NCBI RefSeq assembly: GCF_026240945.1
Contig: NZ_JAPFPY010000005.1
Span: forward strand, 186,001 to 250,000
DNA from: Mycolicibacterium sp. J2
GTDB taxonomy: Bacteria; Actinomycetota; Actinomycetes; Mycobacteriales; Mycobacteriaceae
Direction of reading: 5' to 3'
DNA length: 64,000 nt
A program made the translations under genes and the position numbers. Positions within the stretch are counted from its first letter, which is position 1, and each line of letters opens with the position of its first letter. The notes under the pieces were generated by a model. The model did no database searches. It worked only from the letters and a program-made list of their open reading frames with translations, and was not told the origin of the DNA. Shown in pieces: positions 21,262 through 35,630 of the stretch.

Positions 21262-21288
21262 CGCGGCCATCGCGTCGCAGCAGAACTG
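21233..21288 (+). repeat. 28-bp perfect tandem duplication at the trx 3' end
   Basis: Two identical 28-bp copies (21233-21260 and 21261-21288) starting ACGCGGCCATCG. The trx stop codon falls at the junction, so the second copy is untranslated and contains its own in-phase TGA-like end. The perfect identity suggests a recent duplication by replication slippage. Confidence 0.9.
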
Positions 21289-21297
21289 ACGCACCTG

Positions 21298-21317
21298 GCA
21301 CGCGCTAGCGTGCACGT
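21298..21317 (+). promoter_or_regulatory. Leaderless echA promoter within a 16-bp palindrome
   Basis: GCACGC-GCTA-GCGTGC (21298-21313) is a perfect palindrome. TAGCGT at 21306-21311 is the -10; after a 6-nt spacer comes GTG 21318, giving a leaderless mRNA. The palindrome over the -10 is a plausible operator. Confidence 0.6.
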
Positions 21318-22139
21318 GTGACCGATCACAGCGATTTCGTCCTCGTCGACCGACCGCAGCCGGGCGTGGCACTGGTCACGCTGAACCGGCCCGAGCGGAT
21401 GAACTCGATGGCCTTCGACGTCATGGTGCCGCTGCGGGCGGTGCTCGATGAGTTGCGCTTGGACAACGACGTGCGGGTGGTGGTGTTGACCGGTGCAGGC
21501 CGGGGCTTCTCCTCCGGTGCCGACCACAAGTCGGCGGGCTCGGTGCCGCATGTGGCCGGGCTGACCCGGCCGACGTTCGCCTTGCGGTCCATGGAGGTGC
21601 TCGACGAGGTCATCCTGGCGCTGCGCCGCCTGCACCAGCCGGTCATCGCCGCCGTCAACGGTGCCGCCATTGGTGGTGGTCTGTGCCTGGCGTTGGCCTG
21701 CGATATCCGGGTCGCCGCGGCGGGCGCCTACTTCCGGGCCGCCGGCATCAACAACGGGCTGACGGCGAGCGAACTGGGGTTGTCCTACCTGCTGCCGCGG
21801 GCCATCGGCGCGTCGCGGGCCTTCGAGATCATGCTGACCGGTCGTGACGTCGATGCGGCCGAGGCCGAACGGATCGGGCTGGTATCGCAAGTGGTGGCCG
21901 AGGACGAATTGCTGGCATACTGCTACGGAATTGCCCAGCGCATCGCGGCGTTTTCCCGGCCGGGAACCGAGTTGACCAAGCGGACGCTGTGGAGTGGACT
22001 GGACGCCGCGAGCCTTGAGGGGCATATGCAGGCCGAAGGTCTGGGCCAGCTGTTCGTGCGCCTGCTCACCGCCAATTTCGAGGAGGCGGTCGCCGCGCGC
22101 GCCGAGAAGCGGCCCGCCGTCTTCACGGACGACAAATAG
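21318..22139 (+). CDS. echA12: Enoyl-CoA hydratase/isomerase family protein
   Basis: Crotonase-fold enzyme, probably hydrating or isomerising an enoyl-CoA. 273 residues from a leaderless GTG. Oxyanion-hole segments GRGFSSGADH near residue 60 and NGAAIGGGLCLALACD near residue 115 are present, and a glutamate occurs in TASELGLSYLLPR where the catalytic acid is expected. Position matches M. tuberculosis echA12 (Rv1472). The physiological substrate is not known. Confidence 0.85.
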   Translation: MTDHSDFVLVDRPQPGVALVTLNRPERMNSMAFDVMVPLRAVLDELRLDNDVRVVVLTGAGRGFSSGADHKSAGSVPHVAGLTRPTFALRSMEVLDEVILALRRLHQPVIAAVNGAAIGGGLCLALACDIRVAAAGAYFRAAGINNGLTASELGLSYLLPRAIGASRAFEIMLTGRDVDAAEAERIGLVSQVVAEDELLAYCYGIAQRIAAFSRPGTELTKRTLWSGLDAASLEGHMQAEGLGQLFVRLLTANFEEAVAARAEKRPAVFTDDK

Positions 22140-22160
22140 CGAGAACGAGGAGGTAGGTGC

Positions 22161-23786
<1,626 letters not shown>

Positions 23787-23800
23787 GTTTGCGGGGCCGG

Positions 23801-23820
23801 GCGAACTTGTTTGAGTTCGC
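23801..23820. terminator. Stem-loop after the ABC-F gene
   Basis: Perfect 7-bp arms GCGAACT / AGTTCGC around TGTTTG, 14 bp after the stop codon. No U-tract. Likely intrinsic-type terminator. Confidence 0.55.
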
Positions 23821-23862
23821 AACGCATTTCCCGAATTCGGCCCGGCACGTTTGACCGCTTCC

Positions 23863-23868
23863 TAGGCT
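23863..23868 (+). promoter_or_regulatory. Candidate -10 box of the small HTH gene
   Basis: TAGGCT fits TANNNT and predicts a start near 23875, leaving a 36-nt leader that holds the GGGGAGACG ribosome site before ATG 23911. Confidence 0.4.
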
Positions 23869-23910
23869 GTGTACCCGCGGGATGCATTCGCAGAAGTGGG
23901 GAGACGTCTG

Positions 23911-24099
23911 ATGAACGAAAGCAGCAAGTCCCGAGACCAGGTGTTGACCGAGCTGCGCACCGCCTACGAGCGGGGCGCGAGCATCCGGTCACTGGTGGCG
24001 ATGACCGGCCGCTCGTACGGATCCGTACACAGCATGTTGCGCGAATCCGGCACCACCATGCGCAGCCGTGGCGGCCCCAACCACCGCCGCATCGGCTGA
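23911..24099 (+). CDS. Small helix-turn-helix protein
   Basis: 62 residues (MNESSKSRDQVLTELRTAYE), ATG 23911 preceded by GGGGAGACG. Sequence ASIRSLVAMTGRSYGSVHSML reads as a compact HTH of the homeodomain-like type, followed by a basic tail (RSRGGPNHRRIG). Probably a small DNA-binding protein; target unknown. It corresponds to Rv1473A. Its TGA abuts the reversed stop of the TetR gene with no gap. Confidence 0.75.
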   Translation: MNESSKSRDQVLTELRTAYERGASIRSLVAMTGRSYGSVHSMLRESGTTMRSRGGPNHRRIG

Positions 24100-24666
24100 T
24101 CAGCTGCGCTGGCGCACCGACTCCTCGACGAGGTCCAGTACCGCGCTGAGGTTTTCGGTGCTGTCGCCGGATGCCAGTCGGGCCACCAGCCCGTCGAGCA
24201 CCAGGTCCAGATAGTTCTGCAGCACCGAACCGGCGACGTCGTCGCGTAGCCGGCCGGCTTGTTTCTGCCGCCGCAACCGCTCACTGGTGGCGGCCGACAG
24301 CTCTGCTGACCGTTCGGCCCACCCGGCGTGGAAGGCCGGATCGTTGCGCAGCTTGCGCGCGATCTCCAGCCGGGTGGCCAGCCAGTCGAACTGCTCCGGG
24401 GCGGCGATCATGTCGCGCATCACCTGGATGAGGCCCTCGCGGGAGGCCACCTCGGCCATCCGCTCGGCATCCTCGCGGGCCAGTTCGAAGAACAGCGTGT
24501 CCTTGTCGCGGAAGTGGTGGAAGATGGCGCCGCGCGACAGCCCGATGGTGTGTTCGAGCCGTCGCACGGTCGCCTTCTCGTATCCGTACTCCGCGAAGCA
24601 GCGGCGGGCACCGTCGAGAATCTGGCGCCGGCGCGCCGTCAGATGGTCGTCGGTGACTTTCGGCAC
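24100..24666 (-). CDS. acnR: TetR-family regulator, AcnR-like
   Basis: 188-residue repressor with an N-terminal TetR HTH (ILDGARRCFAEYGYEKATVRRLEHTIGLSRGAIFHHF). It lies 30 bp downstream of acn on the same strand. In corynebacteria the same gene pair is aconitase plus its repressor AcnR, and the M. tuberculosis equivalent is Rv1474c. Role in controlling acn is therefore inferred from homology and position; the ligand (citrate or other) cannot be read from the sequence. Confidence 0.85.
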   Translation of the reverse strand: MPKVTDDHLTARRRQILDGARRCFAEYGYEKATVRRLEHTIGLSRGAIFHHFRDKDTLFFELAREDAERMAEVASREGLIQVMRDMIAAPEQFDWLATRLEIARKLRNDPAFHAGWAERSAELSAATSERLRRQKQAGRLRDDVAGSVLQNYLDLVLDGLVARLASGDSTENLSAVLDLVEESVRQRS

Positions 24667-24696
24667 TGCGCTGAGTTATCGCCTGGGAGCTTCTGC

Positions 24697-27537
<2,841 letters not shown>

Positions 27538-27577
27538 TTAGTCATCGCCGCGACGGGCTGTGTCGACGGCGTCGATA

Positions 27578-27583
27578 ATCCTA
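27578..27583 (-). promoter_or_regulatory. Candidate -10 box of acn
   Basis: TAGGAT on the minus strand (TANNNT), with the predicted start near 27571 and a leader of about 45 nt to GTG 27525. Confidence 0.5.
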
Positions 27584-27674
27584 ACAGTACGCTTGTCCTG
27601 TGAATCGCCCGAGGGGGCCGTTCCAGTCTGGTCCGCTCGCGCGCGTGCTGCCAGTCGCTTGGGTGAATTTCCAG

Positions 27675-27680
27675 TACCGT
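27675..27680 (+). promoter_or_regulatory. Near-leaderless -10 box of the membrane-protein gene
   Basis: TACCGT followed by 7 nt and GTG 27688. This matches the leaderless spacing within one base; no ribosome site is visible. Confidence 0.5.
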
Positions 27681-27687
27681 CTGCCAG

Positions 27688-28251
27688 GTGACGGTTCAGT
27701 TCGTGCCCGCATACATTCCACCCGACGTCTGTTCCACCGTGGGCTTGGGTCTGACCACCCCGGTCGATCAATGTATGGCGCAGGTGCTGACCGACGTCCG
27801 TGAGGACGGGGTGGCCGCTCCCGCGTCGGCCGACCCCGCCGGGCTCGCCCAGGTGGTCGCCGACGCGAAGGCTCAGGGCATCGACCTCAAACTGGTGGTG
27901 CTCCCGACGAGTCCACCCATCGACACACCGCTGCGCGATATCGCCAACGACGTCGGCACGGTCTACCCGGGATCGACGGTGCTGGTGATCAGCCCGGGCT
28001 TCGCGGGCACCTACAGCCACGTTTATGACCGGGTCACCTTGGAGGCCGGTCAGGACCTGGCGAAAACGGGTAATGCCGTCCAATCTTCGAAGAATTTCGT
28101 ATCGCAGTTGCACACCCCGGACTTTCCGTGGACGCCGTTTACCATCGTGCTCACGCTGGGGGTAGCTGCGGCCGCCGTCGTTACCCGTATGCTGCAGGTT
28201 CGCGCCAAACGCGGCGTTGCTGAGAAAGCGGTTTCCGGCGCTCCGCAGTAA
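27688..28251 (+). CDS. Conserved mycobacterial membrane protein (Rv1476-like)
   Basis: 187 residues. A soluble N-terminal domain of about 140 residues is followed by a single hydrophobic segment (FTIVLTLGVAAAAVVTRML, near residues 152-170) and a short basic tail, suggesting a C-terminally anchored protein. There is no cleavable signal peptide at the N-terminus. Function unknown; it always precedes ripA in mycobacteria, so a link to cell-wall hydrolase control is possible but unproven. Confidence 0.8.
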   Translation: MTVQFVPAYIPPDVCSTVGLGLTTPVDQCMAQVLTDVREDGVAAPASADPAGLAQVVADAKAQGIDLKLVVLPTSPPIDTPLRDIANDVGTVYPGSTVLVISPGFAGTYSHVYDRVTLEAGQDLAKTGNAVQSSKNFVSQLHTPDFPWTPFTIVLTLGVAAAAVVTRMLQVRAKRGVAEKAVSGAPQ

Positions 28252-28517
28252 TGGCGCGGTGGGATCGGGAGTTGCCGCCGAGTGGCGCCGGTGAATTCGA
28301 ATATCACCGTTCGGTCACAACGGATTCAATTACAAACATGTAATTTGTTACTAAAGTTTCTTTAGAGCGCGCTGTGACGTACGGTGCAGACAGTGCCTGT
28401 AGTTGCAGCTGTGATTGATGTGACCCAAGTGATGGGTGAGCATCGCCTCCGGGGCGACTTCGGGCACTGCGTGAAGTGCCATGACGTTCGCGTCCAGCCC
28501 GAGGAGACCTGAGTCGA
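28252..28517 (+). promoter_or_regulatory. AT-rich, hairpin-rich ripA upstream region
   Basis: This 266-bp gap holds two perfect inverted repeats in an AT-rich patch: ATTACA-AACA-TGTAAT (28329-28344) and CTAAAG-TTT-CTTTAG (28351-28365). A TACGGT -10-like box follows at 28380-28385. Then come three stem-loops in the predicted leader: ACCCA/TGGGT (28423-28437), TCGCC/GGCGA (28443-28457), GGCACT/AGTGCC (28463-28480). A GAGGAGACC ribosome site ends the region at about 28501. In M. tuberculosis ripA is controlled by MtrA; the repeats may be such sites. Confidence 0.55.
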
Positions 28518-29942
28518 ATGAGACGCACCCCTGGCGCCTCCCGGCGGTACGCGCAGCTGTGCGCGTTCCCCGTGACCTTCGGCGTGCTGCTGGCGGGGAC
28601 CATGCCCAACGGAGCCGTCTCGGTCGCCGAACCGGCGAACCCGGAGGGGATCGCCGCGCTCGTCGCCGCCGTGGCCGAGGCCGACCAGAAACTGCAGGAC
28701 CTCGGAGCTGCCGTGCAGACGCAGCAGGAGAGCGTCAACAAGGCCCTCGTCGACGTCGCCAACGCCCGCGACGACGTCGCCATCGCGCAGCAGAAATTGG
28801 ATGAGAGCAAGCGCGACGTGAGCGACGCCGACGCCCGGATCGCGGACGCCCAGAAGCGGTTCGACACCTTCGCCGCCGCGACGTACGTCAACGGGCCGTC
28901 GGCGTCCTATCTGACCGCCGCCGACCCGGCCGAGGCGCTGCGCACCGCCGCGGCCGGCCAGGCGCTCGCGATGAGTTCACAACAGGTCATCACCGACCTA
29001 CAGCGGGCCCGCACCGAACAGATCAACCGGGAGTCGGCCGCTCGGCTGGCCAAAGACACCGCCGACAAGGCCGCCGCCGCTGCCCAAGCCAGCCAGGACG
29101 CCGCAGTCGCGAGCCTCACCAAGGCTCAGCAGACCTTCGCCGGCCAGCAGCAGGAATTGGACAAGCTGACCGCCGAACGCAGTGCGGCACAGGCGAAATT
29201 GGCCGCCGCCGAGCGACCGGCCCAACCGGCCCCCGACGCGGCCCAGCCGCAGGCCGCCCCCAAGCCCGGCGGGCCGGCGCCCGCCGCGGGCGCCGACTGG
29301 GACCGCGCCCCCGGCAAGACCGCCGCCCCGGCCAACACCAGCCAGTGGGACACCACCCTGCCGATGATCCCCAGCGCGTTCGTCAGCGGGGATCCGATCG
29401 CGATCATCAACGCGATCCTCGGCATCATGAACACCTCGGCCCAACTCACCGCGAACATGGGCCGCACCTTCCTGCAGAAGCTGGGCCTGATCCCGACGCC
29501 GACCGGCTACACCAACGGCGCCATCCCGCGCGTGTACGGCAGGCAGGCCTCCGAGTACGTGATCCAGCGCGCCATGTCGCAGATGGGCGTGCCGTACTCG
29601 TGGGGTGGCGGTAACGCCGGCGGTCCGAGCCGCGGCATCGACTCCGGCGCCGGCACAGTCGGTTTCGACTGTTCGGGCCTGATCCTGTACGCCTTCGCCG
29701 GAGTGGGGATCAAGCTGCCGCACTACTCGGGCTCGCAGTACGACATGGGCCGCAAGATCCCGTCCTCGGAGATGCGCCGCGGCGACGTCATCTTCTACGG
29801 CCCCGGCGGCAGTCAGCACGTCGCCCTGTACCTCGGCAACGGGCAGATGCTCGAAGCGCCCTACACCGGGTCCAACGTCAAGGTCTCGCCGGTCCGCACC
29901 GGCGGCATGACCCCGTACGTCATTCGCTACATCGAGTACTGA
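28518..29942 (+). CDS. ripA: Peptidoglycan endopeptidase RipA
   Basis: Secreted NlpC/P60 D,L-endopeptidase that cleaves peptide stems at the septum for daughter-cell separation. 474 residues. The Sec signal peptide ends near residue 38 (GAVSVAEP); residues 40-230 are a long Ala/Gln-rich coiled coil that blocks the active site in the known RipA; then a Pro/Ala-rich linker and the catalytic domain. The active cysteine is C385 in VGFDCSGLI, the histidine is in GGSQHVALYL, and the QMGVPYSWGGG strand is present. Followed 13 bp later by ripB. Confidence 0.96.
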   Translation: MRRTPGASRRYAQLCAFPVTFGVLLAGTMPNGAVSVAEPANPEGIAALVAAVAEADQKLQDLGAAVQTQQESVNKALVDVANARDDVAIAQQKLDESKRDVSDADARIADAQKRFDTFAAATYVNGPSASYLTAADPAEALRTAAAGQALAMSSQQVITDLQRARTEQINRESAARLAKDTADKAAAAAQASQDAAVASLTKAQQTFAGQQQELDKLTAERSAAQAKLAAAERPAQPAPDAAQPQAAPKPGGPAPAAGADWDRAPGKTAAPANTSQWDTTLPMIPSAFVSGDPIAIINAILGIMNTSAQLTANMGRTFLQKLGLIPTPTGYTNGAIPRVYGRQASEYVIQRAMSQMGVPYSWGGGNAGGPSRGIDSGAGTVGFDCSGLILYAFAGVGIKLPHYSGSQYDMGRKIPSSEMRRGDVIFYGPGGSQHVALYLGNGQMLEAPYTGSNVKVSPVRTGGMTPYVIRYIEY

Positions 29943-29955
29943 CCTGAGGATTGTA

Positions 29956-30666
29956 TTGCGCTCCAAACTGTTTCGACTGAAGGTGGCCGTCGTCTCGGTT
30001 CTTGCCGGGGCGGCGCTGACGCTCGGCTCCGTGGTTTCCGCGCCCCTGGCCGCCGCGGCGCCCGACGACGGGCAATGGGATCCGACCCTGCCCAAGATCG
30101 TCAGCTCCGGCGGGCCCGGTGATCCGGTGGCCATGGCCAACGCCGGCTTCCAGGTCAGCAAGATCGCCCTGGACACCACCGCCAATCTGGGCCAGCAGTT
30201 CCTGCAGTCCCTCGGGCTGGCGCCCAAGGCGGCCGCCGCCCTGCCCGGTGGCCGGGTCCGCGGCCCGCAGGCCATCGAATACGTGATCCGCAGGGCGGGC
30301 TCGCAGATGGGTGTGCCGTACTCGTGGGGCGGGGGCACCCTCACCGGTCCGGGCCCCGGCGTGGACTACGACGCCGGGAAGATGGGCTTCGACTGTTCCG
30401 GCCTGACCCGCTATGCCTTCGCCGGTGTCGGCGTGCAGATCCCCAAGTACTCCGGCGACCAGTACAACACCGGACGGCCCATCCCGCCGTCGCAGGCCAA
30501 GCGCGGTGACCTGATCTTCTACGGGCCGGGCGGCAGCCAGCACGTGGCCATCTATCTGGGTGGCGGCAAGATGCTGGAGGCCTCCGGTAGCGCCGGGAAG
30601 GTGACCGTCAGCCCGGTCCGGATGGCGGGTATGTCCCCGCACCTGTCGCGCATCATCGAATCCTGA
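29956..30666 (+). CDS. ripB: Peptidoglycan endopeptidase RipB
   Basis: Shorter RipA paralogue with the NlpC/P60 domain but no autoinhibitory coiled coil. 236 residues from TTG 29956 (GAGGA at 29946-29950); the signal peptide VVSVLAGAALTLGSVVSAPLA supports this start, with GTG 29983 as the alternative. The active cysteine is C147 in GFDCSGLTRY, and the histidine is in GGSQHVAIYL. It hydrolyses peptidoglycan peptides during growth and division, partly redundant with RipA. Confidence 0.95.
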   Translation: MRSKLFRLKVAVVSVLAGAALTLGSVVSAPLAAAAPDDGQWDPTLPKIVSSGGPGDPVAMANAGFQVSKIALDTTANLGQQFLQSLGLAPKAAAALPGGRVRGPQAIEYVIRRAGSQMGVPYSWGGGTLTGPGPGVDYDAGKMGFDCSGLTRYAFAGVGVQIPKYSGDQYNTGRPIPPSQAKRGDLIFYGPGGSQHVAIYLGGGKMLEASGSAGKVTVSPVRMAGMSPHLSRIIES

Positions 30667-30737
30667 GGACAGCCTGAGCAGGGGCCCGCGCCGTCGACGG
30701 ATCCCCAACCGCCTGGAATAGTTGACGGCGGGCGTGT

Positions 30738-30752
30738 CGCCGCACGGCGGCG
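30738..30752. repeat. Stem-loop between ripB and moxR1
   Basis: CGCCG-CACGG-CGGCG, perfect 5-bp GC arms in the 145-bp gap. Possible attenuator or terminator. I see no confident promoter in the rest of the gap. Confidence 0.3.
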
Positions 30753-30811
30753 CCTGACTTGGTCCAGGGTTGACCAGCCGGGTACACACAACGACTGTGG
30801 GAGGAAGCTAG

Positions 30812-31960
30812 ATGACGTCACCGAGTGGGCCGCCGCAGGGCGCCGGAGGCTACCCAGGCCCGGCCCCGACGCAGGGCTACCCGCCCGGAGCGCCGACACA
30901 GGCTTCCGCCGCCCCCGCCAACAACAGCGCGCTGCAGAACGAGGTACACACCCTCGAACGCGCGATCTTCGAGGTCAAGCGCATCATCGTCGGGCAGGAC
31001 CAGCTGGTGGAGCGCATGCTGGTCGGGCTGCTCGCCAAGGGCCACGTGCTGCTCGAAGGCGTGCCCGGCGTGGCCAAGACGCTGGCCGTCGAGACCTTCG
31101 CCAAGGTCGTCGGCGGCACCTTCGCCCGCATCCAGTTCACGCCGGACCTGGTGCCCACCGACATCGTCGGTACCCGCATCTACCGGCAGGGCAAGGAGGA
31201 GTTCGACATCGAACTCGGCCCCGTGGTGGTCAACTTCCTGCTCGCCGACGAGATCAACCGGGCGCCGGCAAAGGTGCAGTCCGCCCTGCTCGAGGTGATG
31301 GCCGAGCGCAAGATCTCCATCGGCGGCAAGACGTTCCCGCTGCCCAATCCGTTCCTGGTGATGGCCACCCAGAACCCGATCGAGCAGGAGGGCGTCTACC
31401 AGCTGCCCGAAGCGCAGCGCGACCGGTTCCTGTTCAAGCTCAACGTCGACTACCCGTCACCGGAGGAAGAGCGCGAGATCATCTACCGGATGGGTGTGAA
31501 ACCGCCGGAGCCCAAGCAGATCCTCAACACCGGCGACCTGCTGCGCCTGCAAGAGGTGGCCGCCAACAACTTCGTGCACCACGCCCTGGTCGACTACGTG
31601 GTGCGTGTCGTCACCGCCACCCGCGAGCCGGAGAAGTTCGGCATGCCCGACGCCAAGGCGTGGATCGCCTACGGCGCCTCGCCGCGTGCCTCGCTGGGCA
31701 TCATCTCGGCCTCCCGCGCGCTGGCGCTGGTGCGCGGCCGCGACTACGTCATCCCGCAGGACGTCGTCGAGGTCATCCCCGACGTGCTGCGGCACCGGCT
31801 GGTGCTCACCTACGACGCGCTGGCCGACGAGATCTCCTCGGAGACCGTGATCAACCGGATCCTGCAAACCGTCGGCCTGCCGCAGGTCAATGCCATTCCG
31901 CAGCAAGGGCATTCGGCGCCTCCCGGGGTGCCTGCCGCGGCGGCGGCCAGCGGTCGGTGA
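30812..31960 (+). CDS. moxR1: MoxR-type AAA+ ATPase
   Basis: Chaperone-like AAA+ ATPase. ATG 30812 with GGGAGGA upstream gives 382 residues. A Pro/Gly-rich N-terminal tail (about 45 residues) precedes the AAA+ core: Walker A GVPGVAKT near residue 82, Walker B LLADEINRAPAK, sensor-1 ATQNPIEQEG, and PEAQRDRFLFKL. MoxR proteins work with DUF58 and VWA partners, which are encoded directly downstream. The stop overlaps the next start in GTGA. Rv1479 equivalent. Confidence 0.94.
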   Translation: MTSPSGPPQGAGGYPGPAPTQGYPPGAPTQASAAPANNSALQNEVHTLERAIFEVKRIIVGQDQLVERMLVGLLAKGHVLLEGVPGVAKTLAVETFAKVVGGTFARIQFTPDLVPTDIVGTRIYRQGKEEFDIELGPVVVNFLLADEINRAPAKVQSALLEVMAERKISIGGKTFPLPNPFLVMATQNPIEQEGVYQLPEAQRDRFLFKLNVDYPSPEEEREIIYRMGVKPPEPKQILNTGDLLRLQEVAANNFVHHALVDYVVRVVTATREPEKFGMPDAKAWIAYGASPRASLGIISASRALALVRGRDYVIPQDVVEVIPDVLRHRLVLTYDALADEISSETVINRILQTVGLPQVNAIPQQGHSAPPGVPAAAAASGR

Positions 31961-32916
31961 CCGGCACTGTGCCGCCGGAGCAAGGCCGCACGGTCGACCT
32001 GCCATCGCTCAAGCGGGGCGAGATCCGTGACCCGCAGCTGTCGGCCGCGTTGCGCAAGCTCGAGCTCACGGTGCGCCGCAAGCTCGACGGGGTGCTGCAC
32101 GGGGACCACCTCGGCCTGATCCCCGGCCCGGGCTCCGAACCGGGCGAGTCCCGGATGTACCAGCCCGGCGACGACGTGCGCCGGATGGACTGGTCGGTGA
32201 CCGCGCGCACCACCCACCCGCACGTGCGGCAGATGATCGCCGACCGGGAACTGGAGACCTGGCTGGTGGTCGACGTGTCCGCCAGCCTGGACTTCGGCAC
32301 CGCAGGCTGCGAGAAACGCGATCTGGCGGTGGCCGCCGCGGCCGCGATCGCCTTCCTCAACAGCGGTGGTGGCAACCGGCTGGGCGCGCTGATCTCCAAC
32401 GGCGACACCATGCGCCGCGTCCCGGCGCTGTCGGGCAGGCTGCACGAGCAGGAATTGCTGCGCGCCATCGCCACCACACCGCAGGCCCCGCCCGGGGTGC
32501 GCGGTGACCTGGCCGCCACCATCGACGCGTTGCGCCGTCCGGAACGCCGGCGGGGGATGGCGGTGATCATCAGCGACTTCCTCGGCCCGATCGACTGGAT
32601 GCGGCCGCTGCGCGCGATCTCCGGCAGGCACGAGGTGCTGGGGATCGAGATCCTCGATCCCCGCGATATCGAACTGCCCGATATCGGCGATGTGATCCTG
32701 CAGGACACCGAGACCGGTGTCACCCGGGAATTCACCATCGACGCCAAGCTGCGCGACGATTTCGCCAAGGCCGCCGCCGCGCACCGCGCCGAGGTGGCCC
32801 GCACCCTGCGCCGCTGCGACGCCCCTCTGCTGACGCTGCGCACCGACCGGGACTGGATCGCCGACGTGGTCCGGTTCGTCGCCAACCGCCGGCGCGGCGC
32901 CCTGGCAGCCCGATGA
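31957..32916 (+). CDS. DUF58 domain protein, MoxR partner
   Basis: 319 residues from GTG 31957. The hallmark DUF58 segments GEFxxLxxY-like (here PGESRMYQPGDDVRRMDW) and VTARTTHPHVRQM are near residues 55-90. The rest is a VWA-like fold with LVVDVSASLDFG. It is cytosolic and presumably links MoxR1 to the membrane VWA protein. Role inferred from the conserved moxR-DUF58-VWA operon; Rv1480 equivalent. Confidence 0.88.
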   Translation: MTGTVPPEQGRTVDLPSLKRGEIRDPQLSAALRKLELTVRRKLDGVLHGDHLGLIPGPGSEPGESRMYQPGDDVRRMDWSVTARTTHPHVRQMIADRELETWLVVDVSASLDFGTAGCEKRDLAVAAAAAIAFLNSGGGNRLGALISNGDTMRRVPALSGRLHEQELLRAIATTPQAPPGVRGDLAATIDALRRPERRRGMAVIISDFLGPIDWMRPLRAISGRHEVLGIEILDPRDIELPDIGDVILQDTETGVTREFTIDAKLRDDFAKAAAAHRAEVARTLRRCDAPLLTLRTDRDWIADVVRFVANRRRGALAAR

Positions 32917-32944
32917 GTATCGAAACGGAAATGACTAGCCGCAC

Positions 32945-34758
<1,814 letters not shown>

Positions 34759-34811
34759 CGCGGCCAACCACAAGAACTTCTCGAATTCTGGCGAACAGTA
34801 AGGACTTTCAC

Positions 34812-35621
34812 ATGACAGGGCTTCTCGAAGGCAAGCGCATCCTCGTCACGGGGATCATCACCGACAGCTCGATCGCCTTCCACATCGCCAAGGTGGCGCA
34901 GGAGGCAGGTGCCGAACTGGTGCTGACCGGTTTCGACCGGATGAAGCTGATCCAGCGCATCGCCGACCGGCTGCCCAAGCCGGCACCCCTGCTGGAGCTC
35001 GACGTACAGAACCAGGAGCACCTGGACTCGCTGGCCGGCCGGGTTTCCGAGGTGATCGGTGCGGACGCCAAGCTCGACGGGGTGGTGCACTCGATCGGCT
35101 TCATGCCGCAGAGCGGCATGGGCATCAACCCGTTCTTCGATGCCCCGTACGAGGATGTCGCCAAGGGCATCCACATCTCCGCCTACTCGTACGCCTCGTT
35201 GGCAAAGGCCGTGCTGCCCATCATGAATCCGGGCGGCGGCATCGTCGGCATGGACTTCGACCCGACCCGTGCGATGCCGGCCTACAACTGGATGACCGTC
35301 GCCAAGAGCGCGCTGGAGTCGGTGAACCGGTTCGTCGCCCGCGAAGCGGGGCCCTACGGCGTGCGCTCCAATCTGGTTGCCGCCGGACCGATCCGAACGC
35401 TGGCGATGAGTGCCATCGTCGGCGGTGCGCTGGGCGCCGAAGCCGGTGACCAGATGCGGCTGCTGGAGGAGGGCTGGGACCAGCGTGCGCCGATCGGCTG
35501 GAACATGAAGGACCCCACCCCGGTTGCCAAGACCGTGTGTGCGCTGCTGTCGGACTGGCTGCCGGCCACCACCGGAACCATCGTCTACGCCGACGGCGGC
35601 GCCAGCACCCAGCTGCTGTAG
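34812..35621 (+). CDS. inhA: Enoyl-ACP reductase InhA
   Basis: NADH-dependent 2-trans-enoyl-ACP reductase of FAS-II, the target of activated isoniazid and of ethionamide. 269 residues, same length as in M. tuberculosis and about 85-90% similar by eye. Catalytic Y158 and K165 are in [11 protein letters not shown]. The resistance-associated sites I16, I21 and S94 (VHSIGFM) all carry the susceptible residue. AGTAAGGA precedes the start. Between fabG1 and ferrochelatase. Confidence 0.98.
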   Translation: MTGLLEGKRILVTGIITDSSIAFHIAKVAQEAGAELVLTGFDRMKLIQRIADRLPKPAPLLELDVQNQEHLDSLAGRVSEVIGADAKLDGVVHSIGFMPQSGMGINPFFDAPYEDVAKGIHISAYSYASLAKAVLPIMNPGGGIVGMDFDPTRAMPAYNWMTVAKSALESVNRFVAREAGPYGVRSNLVAAGPIRTLAMSAIVGGALGAEAGDQMRLLEEGWDQRAPIGWNMKDPTPVAKTVCALLSDWLPATTGTIVYADGGASTQLL

Positions 35622-35630
35622 CGATAGTCG

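Noticed and set aside
28381..28517. Possible c-di-AMP (ydaO) riboswitch before ripA
   Set aside because: Hydrolase genes in actinobacteria often have one, but I cannot find its conserved core motifs in this leader.
30770..30798. TTGACC-N17-GACTGT as a moxR1 promoter
   Set aside because: The implied transcript start would fall inside the GGGAGGA ribosome site, so it is not plausible.
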